Assembly (NCBI GenBank): GCA_964473745.1
Contig: CAYYQE010000014.1
Coordinates: forward strand, 1-36,470
DNA: 36,470 nucleotides
Source of the DNA: JABJMC01 sp964473745
Lineage (GTDB): Bacteria > Patescibacteriota > Gracilibacteria > UBA1369 > UBA12473
Direction of reading: 5' to 3'
Shown here: piece after piece, positions 1-8,474 of the stretch
Numbering within the stretch: position 1 is the stretch's first letter
Layout of the letters: the number at the start of each line of letters is the position of its first letter
Made by a program: the position numbers and the translations under genes
The notes under the pieces: model-generated
What the model was told of the DNA's origin: nothing
Database searches by the model: none
The model's input: only the letters and a program-made list of their open reading frames with translations

Positions 1-100
1 CCCTGACCCTCACCATGTCCTTGACCCTCACCTTGTCCTTGACCCTCACCTTGCCCTTCACCTTGTCCTTCGCCCTGCCCTTCGCCTTGTCCATCCCCAT
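1..100 (-). repeat. Short tandem repeat coding Gly-Gln-Gly-Glu
   Basis: Degenerate 6/12-base units read on the minus strand as GGT-CAA-GGA-CAA and GGT-GAG-GGT-CAA, coding runs of GQGEGQG at the visible C-terminal end of the transglutaminase-like protein. The array continues past the window edge. Such repeats are prone to length change by slippage and suggest a flexible, disordered tail. Confidence 0.8.
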
Positions 101-2258
101 CATCAGACTCCCCGCCGGATTCACCTCCAGGCTGCGCCTGCTCGTTTTGACTTGGAGGCTTAGGAGCTCCTCCATCATTAGCTTGTTGGGCTGGGTTGCC
201 GTCTTGTTTGCCACCATCATCTTTTTTGTCTGGCGGAGGCTTGTCAGCCTGCTTAGGATCGGGAGTCGCATCATAACGCTCCCATTTAGAACCATCCCAA
301 ATTTCAGACCAAGCGTGACCGGTTGTGTCATCAATCACTGTTTTTCCATCCGCTGTTTCTTGGTCAATCATATGCCCCACCACCAAGCGAGTTGGGATTC
401 CCAATTTTCTCATCATGGCCACAAACAAAGTATTCGCAGAATAACATTCTAAATACTCGGAATTATCTAAATTTTGAATATAATTTGCGCCCGTGGACCC
501 CTTTCGCAGCTTGGATTGCAAAGCCTGCGCCGCCTTCAAGTCACTTCCGCCACCTGGATAAAAATGGTTATCAATAACATGTTGCTGCACCCGAGTCGCC
601 CGATCTTTGGCCGACATATTCGGATTCAGACTAGATAAAAAACGTTCCGTCTTTCCCGAAAGGGAGCCTTTATGAAGATGTTCAATGTCCGCCATCCACA
701 TTTTACTGTGAAAAACCGGACGTTCTTCCAAAAAATCTATCGAAAAATTACAACGACCCTCCGCCTTCACATAAAAGCAACCATTTTGGTCGCGGAAAAG
801 TTGAATTGGGCCGTCCGCTTGCAATGAACTCGCATCCAACGCGTACCCATTAGGAATCGGCAAAGCCTTCACATTCCCCGCAATCGTCCCCGAAATTTTT
901 TGACGTTCGGCTCCGTTAATTGTTCGATTATAAGGAGTTAGTTTTTTTCTCTTGCTCCAGGTTTTAGTATTTATATCGTAGTAACTTTTACGTCCTGAGC
1001 AAAAATACCCGCCCATTGGCCGCGTAGAAGTCCCGCTTGGTTCAATTGTAAAAAACGCTTTGCGAGCTTGCTTTTCTTGTTGTCCTTGATCTGTCTCCGG
1101 GGGTGGGTCATCGGGGTTATATTCATCTTGATCATCTGGTGGAATGGCGGGGTCGTCCGGTGATCCAGGAGGTCCTGGTTCCCCATGTTCTTCCATGAAT
1201 TCATCCAATTCCTTTTGCTGTTCTTGCCATTCCGGGCTGGGCTCAAAAAGAGGTTCTTCTTCTGGCTCGGTCTTCCACTCGGTGTCTTCATTATCGATGG
1301 TTGGCTCATCTTCGCCATATTCTCCATCATCAATTGGTTCAATTCCCCCTTCATCATCGCCCTCCGGTGGTTGGCCTTGATCATCTTTGGGATCGGGTTG
1401 TTGCTGATTTGGGTCTTCAGGCTGAGGCTGAGGTTGTGGTTTCGGATTCGGAGGTGGTTGAGAGCCATCATCTGATTTGTCCTCCGAAATGTCTGGTTCG
1501 GGCTTTGGCTCCTGCCCTTTAAAAATTTTCTTAAAAATATCACTCATGCGGCGCAAATCATCTAAACTCCCACGCTCAACATAACACTTATAAGTTTTTC
1601 GCAAAGAATCAAAAACGCGCCGTTCTTCAGGAGAAAGAGTTCCTAGCGCTTGATCACGTTCCTCACTTCTAATTATGCCGTGATTTTCATGAGACCAATC
1701 CATTTTTAGGGTTTCCATAATGCGATCCATGGACCCCAACTCCGATAGTTGCGGCAAAATTTGCCTCGCTTCATTGCCAATCGACGCTCGGATATCACGC
1801 CGCCCAGTTGGGCCATAAGAATCCAATAATTGTTCTCGAACTCGACCCTGCATAATCGAATCAAATACACCCTTAATTGTCCTGATCCCCTGTCCGGAAT
1901 CTTTCATTTCAGCAAGAAAATGAGCCAGTTGTCGATAATCATAGTGAGTTAAGCGACTAGAAAAATCACGAATTTTAGCCAGCAAAGAATCCCTTCCTGC
2001 CCCCTCTAATTCCGCAGCATCATAAACCAGCGCATCCGGTCGTAAATAAGGCGCCGCCTGCTCTGGATCTACTCGTCCTTCAAATAAACCTTGTAACATC
2101 TTATCGCGAACCCCTTCTTCTCCTGGAAAATGTAAGGCCCATCGTTCGCCTGGCACAACTTTCATCCCCGCATCCGCGGTTTGGTTAGCCAAAGCCACCA
2201 CGTCTCGAAGCGACTCTTTTCCTTTTAAGCCCGGTTTATCAGGTTTATCAAGAGGCAC
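1..2258 (-). CDS. Transglutaminase-like protein, 3' end cut by window edge
   Basis: The frame is open without a stop from a GTG at 2258 to base 1, giving at least 752 residues. An N-terminal part of unknown fold (about 1-245) is followed by an acidic Pro/Gln/Asp-rich linker (about 248-400), then a domain ending in a transglutaminase-like core. Seen there: Cys605 in ECYSANTLFVAMMRKLGIP, His648 in GHAWSEIW and Asp663 in WERYDATP, which is the Cys-His-Asp order of this superfamily. The visible end is a Gly-Gln-Glu repeat. No signal peptide is visible at this start. Members can be proteases or cross-linking enzymes; the substrate is unknown. It lies 17 bp behind the giant MoxR-like ATPase gene, and MoxR ATPases are often encoded with transglutaminase and VWA proteins, so the two probably work together. 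The GTG start has no clear ribosome-binding site and an in-frame ATG lies further in, so the exact N-terminus is uncertain. Confidence 0.8.
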   Translation of the reverse strand, partial: MPLDKPDKPGLKGKESLRDVVALANQTADAGMKVVPGERWALHFPGEEGVRDKMLQGLFEGRVDPEQAAPYLRPDALVYDAAELEGAGRDSLLAKIRDFSSRLTHYDYRQLAHFLAEMKDSGQGIRTIKGVFDSIMQGRVREQLLDSYGPTGRRDIRASIGNEARQILPQLSELGSMDRIMETLKMDWSHENHGIIRSEERDQALGTLSPEERRVFDSLRKTYKCYVERGSLDDLRRMSDIFKKIFKGQEPKPEPDISEDKSDDGSQPPPNPKPQPQPQPEDPNQQQPDPKDDQGQPPEGDDEGGIEPIDDGEYGEDEPTIDNEDTEWKTEPEEEPLFEPSPEWQEQQKELDEFMEEHGEPGPPGSPDDPAIPPDDQDEYNPDDPPPETDQGQQEKQARKAFFTIEPSGTSTRPMGGYFCSGRKSYYDINTKTWSKRKKLTPYNRTINGAERQKISGTIAGNVKALPIPNGYALDASSLQADGPIQLFRDQNGCFYVKAEGRCNFSIDFLEERPVFHSKMWMADIEHLHKGSLSGKTERFLSSLNPNMSAKDRATRVQQHVIDNHFYPGGGSDLKAAQALQSKLRKGSTGANYIQNLDNSEYLECYSANTLFVAMMRKLGIPTRLVVGHMIDQETADGKTVIDDTTGHAWSEIWDGSKWERYDATPDPKQADKPPPDKKDDGGKQDGNPAQQANDGGAPKPPSQNEQAQPGGESGGESDDGDGQGEGQGEGQGEGQGEGQGQGEGQGHGEGQ

Positions 2259-2275
2259 GGCTCAAATTAGTTAGT

Positions 2276-5200
2276 TTATGAAGGACGTTTTTTATGAGTC
2301 CAGGTTCTCATCATCCCCTTAATCTTTTCGCGATCTACTGGATTCTTAATGTGAATTAAGAAATATTCTTCGATCAAATCTTTAGTGACCTGATCAGTAT
2401 CCAGCGTTCCAGAACGTTTTTCCTCTGGAGTAATTTGTCTGCTTAAATACCAAGCACAGCGCCGCATTTCACGCAGAGTAAATGGCTGGTCCACTGGCAA
2501 ATCGCTCATTAGTTTGCGGTCCGCTTTTGACGGACGTTCATTAAATTTAGCCAAAAACGGTTGGCGCAATAATTCGGCGAACTGCACCAACCCCATAATA
2601 ACTTCCACATCAAATTCCTGCTCCGCTGTGAATTCTTCGGCTCCATTATCTAAACGGTTAACAAAATGATCCCACATCTGAATAAATTCATTTGTTTCAC
2701 AGTTAGGATCATGGGTTAAGCCTTTCAAAGAAGCCGTTCCTCGTGCGATACGCATCGCTTCAGAAGAGTTCAAAACAGGGTTTCTGTTGGAATCATCTGG
2801 AGACGCTGGCCTAGTAACTGGCGGATAATCCACATCCATCGGCTGCATTCGACTGTCGGTCGCAAATTGCGGATCAAAAGTCCCCGGATAACCAGGGTTC
2901 ATGGAAGCCATTATCAAAACATCAGATTTAGCTTTTACCTCTTCCCCAGATCGGGTTTTCATACTTAGCGATCGTTTTTCATCTAACAAGGCATGCAGGA
3001 ACATTTGAGCCTGCTCCGGCATAGCATTAAACTCATTAAAATAGAGCACCGCTCCTGGAGTTTGAATAGCGTTCAACACTCGAGAAGGAACCTTAACCGC
3101 TTTTGGTGTTCCATCCGGTGAGTCCAAAATAATATCTTCGGAAAGTTCATACTCAGTTGTCCATTTAGAACAATCCACTGCAAAATAAGGACGACGAGTT
3201 TTGCGACAAAACATTTTTACCAACACATCTTTACCAGTACCAGCGTGACCGCGTAAGCAGAGTAAGCCCTCTTTCAATTCCTCTTGCATATTAGAGTGCA
3301 TGGCCATTTTTTCTAAATGAAGTTCAGTTTGTTGATCAATGGTCCAGTGCGGGCTCCATTCTGGCACTTTCCCGTTGCCATTGGTGCCTTTTGCCGCCCT
3401 TTCAATTTCTGATAGTGGTGATTGGCGCAAGTTATCAAAACGTCGCAAAAGAGTGATGTGATTTTCCGCACAGAACTCTCCATAGGCCTCAATAGCAGTT
3501 GTGGCCTCTTCTTTCCAAGTTTCAAATTCAGGACCTTCGCGTAATTTTTTGCCACTACTTCCCTTCGGACGCCTGGCAAAAATAGCTTCAATCTTTCCTC
3601 TTTCTTGCTCAAATTGTTGTCTAAGTGGGCCAGGCTGTTCGGCGGTCCCCCATTTACGCAGGGATTTTTTAATTTTTCGGTAATCACCTTGTTTCAAATA
3701 AGTTTCCGAGATTTCTGCTCCTCGGATCTCTACTCCACCATAACGCCAATCTGCCTCTTTGCGATTCCCCTCAAACAAACGCACCACTTTTTCTTTGCCA
3801 TTCGGCAATTCAATGCGTACTGCCAAGTCGCCCATAATTTCTTTGCCTCCCATTCCTGGACCCTTGCTAGCTTCATTTTCCACAAAAATAAAGTCAACTT
3901 TCGGTTCTTCAGTTGTTTTATCCTCAGCTTTTTCTACGTGTCCTTCAAACCGATAAACCGTTTGATTTCCAATTTTAATAGTTTGTCGCCCCCGGCCATC
4001 AACCGTCACCTCACCTTGTCTAGAAATTTCATCAACCGCAATGGCCACCTCCACTTTTAATTTATTTTCAAACTCCTCCGCCATTTCGGGATTCCTATCT
4101 CGTAAAAGTTCTATTTGACCCTCAACCATTTCATAAAGAGGGTGTCCTTCGATAAAAGTAGTGGCCTCGGTCCGAGTTTTAAATCCTTTGCGACTTAGTT
4201 TTTCAATAAAACCAACAATTCCCTGCTTAATAGATGTTTCTAGGGCTGATGTTTCGGCGTGGGCTTCTTCACGGACTTGTTCGTATTTTTCTTCAAAACG
4301 TTTACTATAAACAGTTTTAAGTTCATTTAAACGCATCATGGCCCCCTGAATAATTTGATGTGCTTCTTTTGCCTCGCGCGGACAGCCCCGCGCCACAATC
4401 CCCAAACGACTCATGCGTTGTGGAAAGGAATAATCCTCCCACTCTTCAAAAGCATGATAATTATCAATCGCCTCTAATTCTTTTTCAACATCTCCCAGGA
4501 GTTCATCAATTTGTTCTTGAATTCGCTCACTTTCATTTTTGAAAAAGTCCACTGTTTGTTGGCGAAAGGCTTCTTTAACTTCACTAATTTCATGACGCAA
4601 CTCCGGGTCTACTAAAGGCGCAAAAGAGTCTAATTCAGTTAAATCACCTTCAGTTTCTTGAATAGTATTAATAGTTAAACCATCTAGTTTAGAACGGATC
4701 CGTCCGACTAAGCTCTTTACCTCTGGCTCGGCAAATTCTCTCTTTTTTTCTAAAATAGCGGCTTCAATATCCTCCACCACAAATTTAATCATCACCGGAC
4801 GCAATGATTGGCCACGCAGTTTTACGCGCAGGGCTTCTAAAGCCTGCGATACAATTTCTAAATCATCCAAATTAGCAGCCCCATCAATTTCTGCTTGGAA
4901 TTTGGTTGTAAAACTAAGTTTAGTAGGCTCTAAATACGCTATTTCATTAGGTTGGGCCACTTCAGCCACACCGCTTTTAGGGCCACTTTCTCGCTGAAAC
5001 AAATCATCTACATTAATATTATCAACCAGGCTGGCTACTCGTCGAGACTCTAATACCCCGGCAATCTCGTTTAAATTAGGCTCCAAAATAACTAAATGCC
5101 CAGTTTCATCAAAAGTGTGAATTCGTCCTTGATTATCAAAATGAATTAAATCTTGTCCAGGGAAACGGCCAACTTCTTCTAAACTATGACGATCAACAAC

Positions 5201-6259
5201 TCGAATTTCTTCCCCCGAATCAAACAAAAAGAAATTCCCATGCGGGTCAAAACGTAGGTTCTCCACACCATGTTGCCCTCTAAAAGGCGCAGCTTCTGAT
5301 TGCCAAGTAGTCGGCTCTCCATTCATATCCAGTCGCCACATTTCACGCGGGTGTTCCGAGCGACAAAAATAACAAACATTAGGGTTTGTGGGGTCAGCAC
5401 AAACTTGGGCGTTTTGAATTTGTTCTCGATGTATAAGAGCATATCCACCACCACTAGTGCGTGCCTCGGCATGACCAAAACCAATGCTGTTTTCAGTAGA
5501 ATTAGCCAGAAAACCAGACCCTAATTCAACAGTCCCTTCTAACAAAGTGCTTTGCTCTTCATTTTCTAAAAATAAAAAAATTGGTGCAGGGAGATCATAT
5601 GAAAAATAATCATAACGCACCCAGTTACGAGGCGGTAGAGTATTCCCTTTAGGGGCGGTGTCAAAGGCGACAAACAAGCCATCTTTATCTAAAATTAGAA
5701 TAAAACGACCCTGCTCTAGTTGAGTAATAAGTGGGTCTTCAAAGTTAACAGCAAGTGTTTTATCGGAAAACGTCTCAAAATTAGTATAATCCTCGTCGCC
5801 GTCGTGCCACTCAACATTAAAAGATTTTTGCATAGAAGGAGAAAGTGCATCAAAAGGAAGATCTGATTGATCTCCCGTTCTTCCAGGCTTTAAAAGATAC
5901 CGATAAGTGCCCGCTGATGCTTTACGTCTTTGGTCAGCCAGCTTCCCAAAATGGTTAAGTATTGCGTCCCATTGGTATCCTTCCCGTTGACGTAACTGCG
6001 AAATTCTTACAAAATCATCCACTTTTTCTCCTTCCCCATCCAACAAAACAATATTGTTAGAAGTCTCATCAATTATCATCGAATACTCTCCCCATAAGGT
6101 TATGGCTTGCGGTTTAGCAATCGCTGGGAGATTATCTTCTCCGGTGACCTCAGGTAAAATTGGCTCTGGCGACTTAAAAATTTCTGTTAGTTGTAGCTCC
6201 GGCAAGGGAGTTACGTCGGAGGACTCGCCTGGGGCACCTTGAAGCGGTGGCGTAGGCAT
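2276..6259 (-). CDS. Giant MoxR-like AAA+ ATPase with propeller-like N-terminal region
   Basis: A protein of 1327 residues. The AAA+ module is at the C-terminus: Walker A GHAGTGKD with Lys1010, a Walker B-like strand AVLYFNEFNAM with Glu1076, a sensor-1-like segment IMASMNPGYPGTFDP, and an arginine-finger candidate in DSRMQPMDVDYPP. This order fits the MoxR branch of chaperone-like ATPases. The usual Walker B Asp before the Glu is Asn here. Upstream of it are a strand-rich region at about 190-410 with repeated phrases such as FDPHGNFFLFDSG and FDNQGRIHTFDETG, like a beta-propeller, then long charged helical or coiled-coil stretches (about 520-790). An ATG at 6325 would add 22 residues, but it lies upstream of the -35 of the promoter at 6290-6318, so 6259 is preferred. 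The transglutaminase-like gene follows by 17 bp. MoxR proteins usually remodel a partner protein; here the partner is inferred to be that neighbour. Confidence 0.8.
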   Translation of the reverse strand: MPTPPLQGAPGESSDVTPLPELQLTEIFKSPEPILPEVTGEDNLPAIAKPQAITLWGEYSMIIDETSNNIVLLDGEGEKVDDFVRISQLRQREGYQWDAILNHFGKLADQRRKASAGTYRYLLKPGRTGDQSDLPFDALSPSMQKSFNVEWHDGDEDYTNFETFSDKTLAVNFEDPLITQLEQGRFILILDKDGLFVAFDTAPKGNTLPPRNWVRYDYFSYDLPAPIFLFLENEEQSTLLEGTVELGSGFLANSTENSIGFGHAEARTSGGGYALIHREQIQNAQVCADPTNPNVCYFCRSEHPREMWRLDMNGEPTTWQSEAAPFRGQHGVENLRFDPHGNFFLFDSGEEIRVVDRHSLEEVGRFPGQDLIHFDNQGRIHTFDETGHLVILEPNLNEIAGVLESRRVASLVDNINVDDLFQRESGPKSGVAEVAQPNEIAYLEPTKLSFTTKFQAEIDGAANLDDLEIVSQALEALRVKLRGQSLRPVMIKFVVEDIEAAILEKKREFAEPEVKSLVGRIRSKLDGLTINTIQETEGDLTELDSFAPLVDPELRHEISEVKEAFRQQTVDFFKNESERIQEQIDELLGDVEKELEAIDNYHAFEEWEDYSFPQRMSRLGIVARGCPREAKEAHQIIQGAMMRLNELKTVYSKRFEEKYEQVREEAHAETSALETSIKQGIVGFIEKLSRKGFKTRTEATTFIEGHPLYEMVEGQIELLRDRNPEMAEEFENKLKVEVAIAVDEISRQGEVTVDGRGRQTIKIGNQTVYRFEGHVEKAEDKTTEEPKVDFIFVENEASKGPGMGGKEIMGDLAVRIELPNGKEKVVRLFEGNRKEADWRYGGVEIRGAEISETYLKQGDYRKIKKSLRKWGTAEQPGPLRQQFEQERGKIEAIFARRPKGSSGKKLREGPEFETWKEEATTAIEAYGEFCAENHITLLRRFDNLRQSPLSEIERAAKGTNGNGKVPEWSPHWTIDQQTELHLEKMAMHSNMQEELKEGLLCLRGHAGTGKDVLVKMFCRKTRRPYFAVDCSKWTTEYELSEDIILDSPDGTPKAVKVPSRVLNAIQTPGAVLYFNEFNAMPEQAQMFLHALLDEKRSLSMKTRSGEEVKAKSDVLIMASMNPGYPGTFDPQFATDSRMQPMDVDYPPVTRPASPDDSNRNPVLNSSEAMRIARGTASLKGLTHDPNCETNEFIQMWDHFVNRLDNGAEEFTAEQEFDVEVIMGLVQFAELLRQPFLAKFNERPSKADRKLMSDLPVDQPFTLREMRRCAWYLSRQITPEEKRSGTLDTDQVTKDLIEEYFLIHIKNPVDREKIKGMMRTWTHKKRPS

Positions 6260-6289
6260 AATATGGTTATTTAATTTATATTGTTTTAA

Positions 6290-6318
6290 ATTATAACATA
6301 AATTTGTAAAAAAGACAA
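6290..6318 (-). promoter_or_regulatory. Promoter of the MoxR-like gene
   Basis: On the minus strand a -35 TTGTCT (6313-6318) and a perfect -10 TATAAT (6290-6295) are 17 bp apart, with a TGn extension before the -10. The predicted transcript starts near 6283, about 24 nt before the ATG at 6259, which excludes the upstream ATG at 6325 as start. Confidence 0.7.
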
Positions 6319-6342
6319 GTAGCAATCAATCTAAAGGGCCGC

Positions 6343-6348
6343 TACAAT
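6343..6348 (+). promoter_or_regulatory. Possible -10 element of ispG
   Basis: TACAAT lies 8 bp before the ispG ATG, with no good -35 at the expected distance. If used, the mRNA would be leaderless or nearly so, as also suggested for carB and pdxT. Confidence 0.25.
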
Positions 6349-6356
6349 CAAAATCC

Positions 6357-7424
6357 ATGAAAACAAGGGAAATCAGCATCGGTCAAATACAGATTGGGGG
6401 CAAGCAGGGAGTCGCCATTCAATCCATGTGCGACACTAAGACTGAAGATGTCGCGGCTACCGTGGCCCAAATTCAAGCCTTACAGGAGTGTGGGTGCGAT
6501 ATTATTAGGGTTGCGATCCCGAGTAAAGAGGCAGCCCTGGCTATTTCAGCCATTAAATCTCAGATTCAAATACCTCTGGTGGCAGATATTCATTTTCGCC
6601 CGGATTTTGCATTATTAGCTCTTGAAAACGGGGCTGATAAGATTCGAATTAATCCCGGGAACATCGCTGATCATGATCTTTTGCGCCAAATTATGGAATC
6701 CGCCCGCCAACACAACGCGGCTATCCGAATAGGCGTCAACGCCGGTTCATTAGAGCAAGATTTATGGGAAAAGCACGGCGCTCCCACTCCCGAAGCCTTA
6801 GTTGAATCTGCTTTGCGCTGGGTTAAATTTTTTGAAAATGAAAACTTCACAAATTTAGTATTATCTGTAAAAAGCTCTCAAGTCCCAGAAATGATTCAAG
6901 CTAACGAGCTCCTCGCCGCCCAGACAGACTATCCTTTACATCTCGGCGTAACCGAGGCCGGCCCCTTGCTTCCCGGCTCTATAAAAAACGCCATCGGTAT
7001 TGGTTCGCTCTTGCGGCGCGGCATTGGCGCGACCATTCGAGTCTCTTTAACCGCCGATCCACTCGAAGAAATTCGCGCTGCCAAAGAAATTTTAAAAGCC
7101 CTCAAACTTTACGACAAAGAGCCTGACATTGTGTCCTGTCCGGGCTGCGGTCGCACCGAAATCAACATCCAAAAACTAACCACCGAGGTTCAAGAAATGG
7201 TTGCCCGTCTCAATTTGCAAAAACCCTACCGCATCGCGGTTATGGGGTGCGTAGTCAACGCCTTAGGGGAGGCCAAAGAAGCTGATTTCGCCATTGCTGG
7301 CGGCCACAAACAAGGCAATATTTATTACAAAGGCGAAATTTATAAGGGCAACATCCCGGAAAGTGAGCTGTTGAGCGAATTTGAAAAACTTATTTTGGAA
7401 AAGCATAACTCTGCCGAATTATGA
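6357..7424 (+). CDS. ispG: 4-hydroxy-3-methylbut-2-enyl diphosphate synthase (IspG)
   Basis: IspG makes HMBPP from ME-cPP in the penultimate step of the MEP isoprenoid pathway and needs a [4Fe-4S] cluster. The 355-residue protein has the N-terminal TIM-barrel signature (VAIQSMCDTKTEDV, LVADIHF, KIRINPGN) and the C-terminal cluster ligands Cys261 and Cys264 in SCPGCGRTEIN and Cys298 in MGCVVNALGEA, with Glu305 in the ligand-like position. Length fits the short bacterial form. Its TGA stop overlaps the dxr start in ATGA, implying translational coupling. It heads the ispG-dxr-ispDF-ispE operon and is divergent from the MoxR-like gene. The stop also shows that UGA is not read through in this organism. 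Confidence 0.97.
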   Translation: MKTREISIGQIQIGGKQGVAIQSMCDTKTEDVAATVAQIQALQECGCDIIRVAIPSKEAALAISAIKSQIQIPLVADIHFRPDFALLALENGADKIRINPGNIADHDLLRQIMESARQHNAAIRIGVNAGSLEQDLWEKHGAPTPEALVESALRWVKFFENENFTNLVLSVKSSQVPEMIQANELLAAQTDYPLHLGVTEAGPLLPGSIKNAIGIGSLLRRGIGATIRVSLTADPLEEIRAAKEILKALKLYDKEPDIVSCPGCGRTEINIQKLTTEVQEMVARLNLQKPYRIAVMGCVVNALGEAKEADFAIAGGHKQGNIYYKGEIYKGNIPESELLSEFEKLILEKHNSAEL

Positions 7425-8416
7425 AAAAAGTAATTATTTTGGGTTCTACTGGGTCTGTTGGTCAGCAGGCACTGGAGGTTATAGCCGCATCTTCGGAGCT
7501 AGAGGTAGTCGCTCTGGCGGCCCATTCTAGCGAAAAGCTTCTTGCTGAGCAGGCGACACGATTCAATGTTTCTCAAACTGCTCTAGCTGTTAAAGACGAC
7601 CTCGCTGAGTTCGTGGCTGCCACTGAAGCCGATATTGTGCTCAATGCTATTTCTGGGGCCGCCGGATTTAAGCCAACACTCGCCGCGATCCAGGCCGGCC
7701 GTGACGTGGCTTTGGCCAACAAAGAAAGCTTAGTTGTTGGCGGCGAACAAGTTATGAAAGCCGCGCACGATCGCGGCGTAACAATCATCCCGGTCGACTC
7801 TGAACACGCCGCCCTGCACCAAGCCCTCACGAATGTGCCGCCCCACATGATTCATAGTCTAACCCTAACCTGCTCCGGCGGCCCCTTTTACGGCCGCTCG
7901 CGTACCGACCTCGAGCAAGTAACCCCCACCCAGGCGCTCGCGCACCCCACCTGGGACATGGGCCCCAAAATCTCCATCGACTCTGCCACGCTCGTTAACA
8001 AAGGCTTTGAAATCATCGAAGCCCATCATTTATTCGGAGTCCCCTACGACCAAATCAAAGTGCGCATCCACCCAGAAAGCAAAGTCCACGGCCTTATTCA
8101 ACTCAAGGACGGCAACACAATTTTCGCTGCCTCCGAAACCGACATGCGCATCCCAATTCACTACGCTCTTCACTATCCCAACCGCGCCGAAACCAACCTC
8201 CCCCACCTTGATTTCAACGAATCCTGGACCTTTACAATCCCAACTCACAAACCTCTCGAAGGCATTCAACTTGGTTATCAAGCCGGCCGCCTTGGTGGCG
8301 ACGCTCCCGCCAAATTCGTACAAGCCAATGACCAAGCCGTTCAAGACTTTCTCGACAAAAAAATCTCTTTCCTCGAAATTTACGACCGCATCAAAGCGGC
8401 TCTCATCCGCACATAA
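7421..8416 (+). CDS. dxr: 1-deoxy-D-xylulose 5-phosphate reductoisomerase (short form)
   Basis: Dxr converts DXP to MEP with NADPH, the committed MEP step. The N-terminal GSTGSVGQQ is the NADPH-binding loop. PVDSEH holds the metal-binding Asp and Glu, and SGGPF, HPTWDMGPKISIDSATLVNKG and EAHHLF are the substrate-binding and flap segments. At 331 residues it is clearly shorter than the usual 380-400. The losses seem to be a tighter N-terminal domain and a missing end of the C-terminal helical domain after the VQANDQAVQDFL helix. The stop is followed at once by an intergenic stretch, with no sign of a frameshifted continuation. Active-site residues look intact, so a working compact enzyme is likely. 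It overlaps ispG by 4 bp. Confidence 0.93.
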   Translation: MKKVIILGSTGSVGQQALEVIAASSELEVVALAAHSSEKLLAEQATRFNVSQTALAVKDDLAEFVAATEADIVLNAISGAAGFKPTLAAIQAGRDVALANKESLVVGGEQVMKAAHDRGVTIIPVDSEHAALHQALTNVPPHMIHSLTLTCSGGPFYGRSRTDLEQVTPTQALAHPTWDMGPKISIDSATLVNKGFEIIEAHHLFGVPYDQIKVRIHPESKVHGLIQLKDGNTIFAASETDMRIPIHYALHYPNRAETNLPHLDFNESWTFTIPTHKPLEGIQLGYQAGRLGGDAPAKFVQANDQAVQDFLDKKISFLEIYDRIKAALIRT

Positions 8417-8474
8417 AATGTCCACCATTATTTACTCTTTGTTAAAAAGTAAGAAGAGAGTAAACTTTTTGCGT

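Noticed and set aside
15..577. Plus-strand open frames with hydrophobic repeats at the window start
   Set aside because: They are antisense to the Gly-Gln-Glu repeat and the transglutaminase core, whose catalytic motifs are in the minus-strand frame.
971..1543. A 190-codon minus-strand frame
   Set aside because: It is a second frame over the acidic linker of the transglutaminase-like gene. The linker's frame continues into motifs on both sides; this one does not.
6260..6325. Start at ATG 6325 for the MoxR-like gene
   Set aside because: It lies upstream of the -35 hexamer of the only good promoter, so it would not be in the mRNA.
8007..8474. Long N-terminal extension of IspDF
   Set aside because: This part overlaps dxr in another frame, is low in complexity and has no family match. 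IspD normally begins at the residues encoded from 8475.
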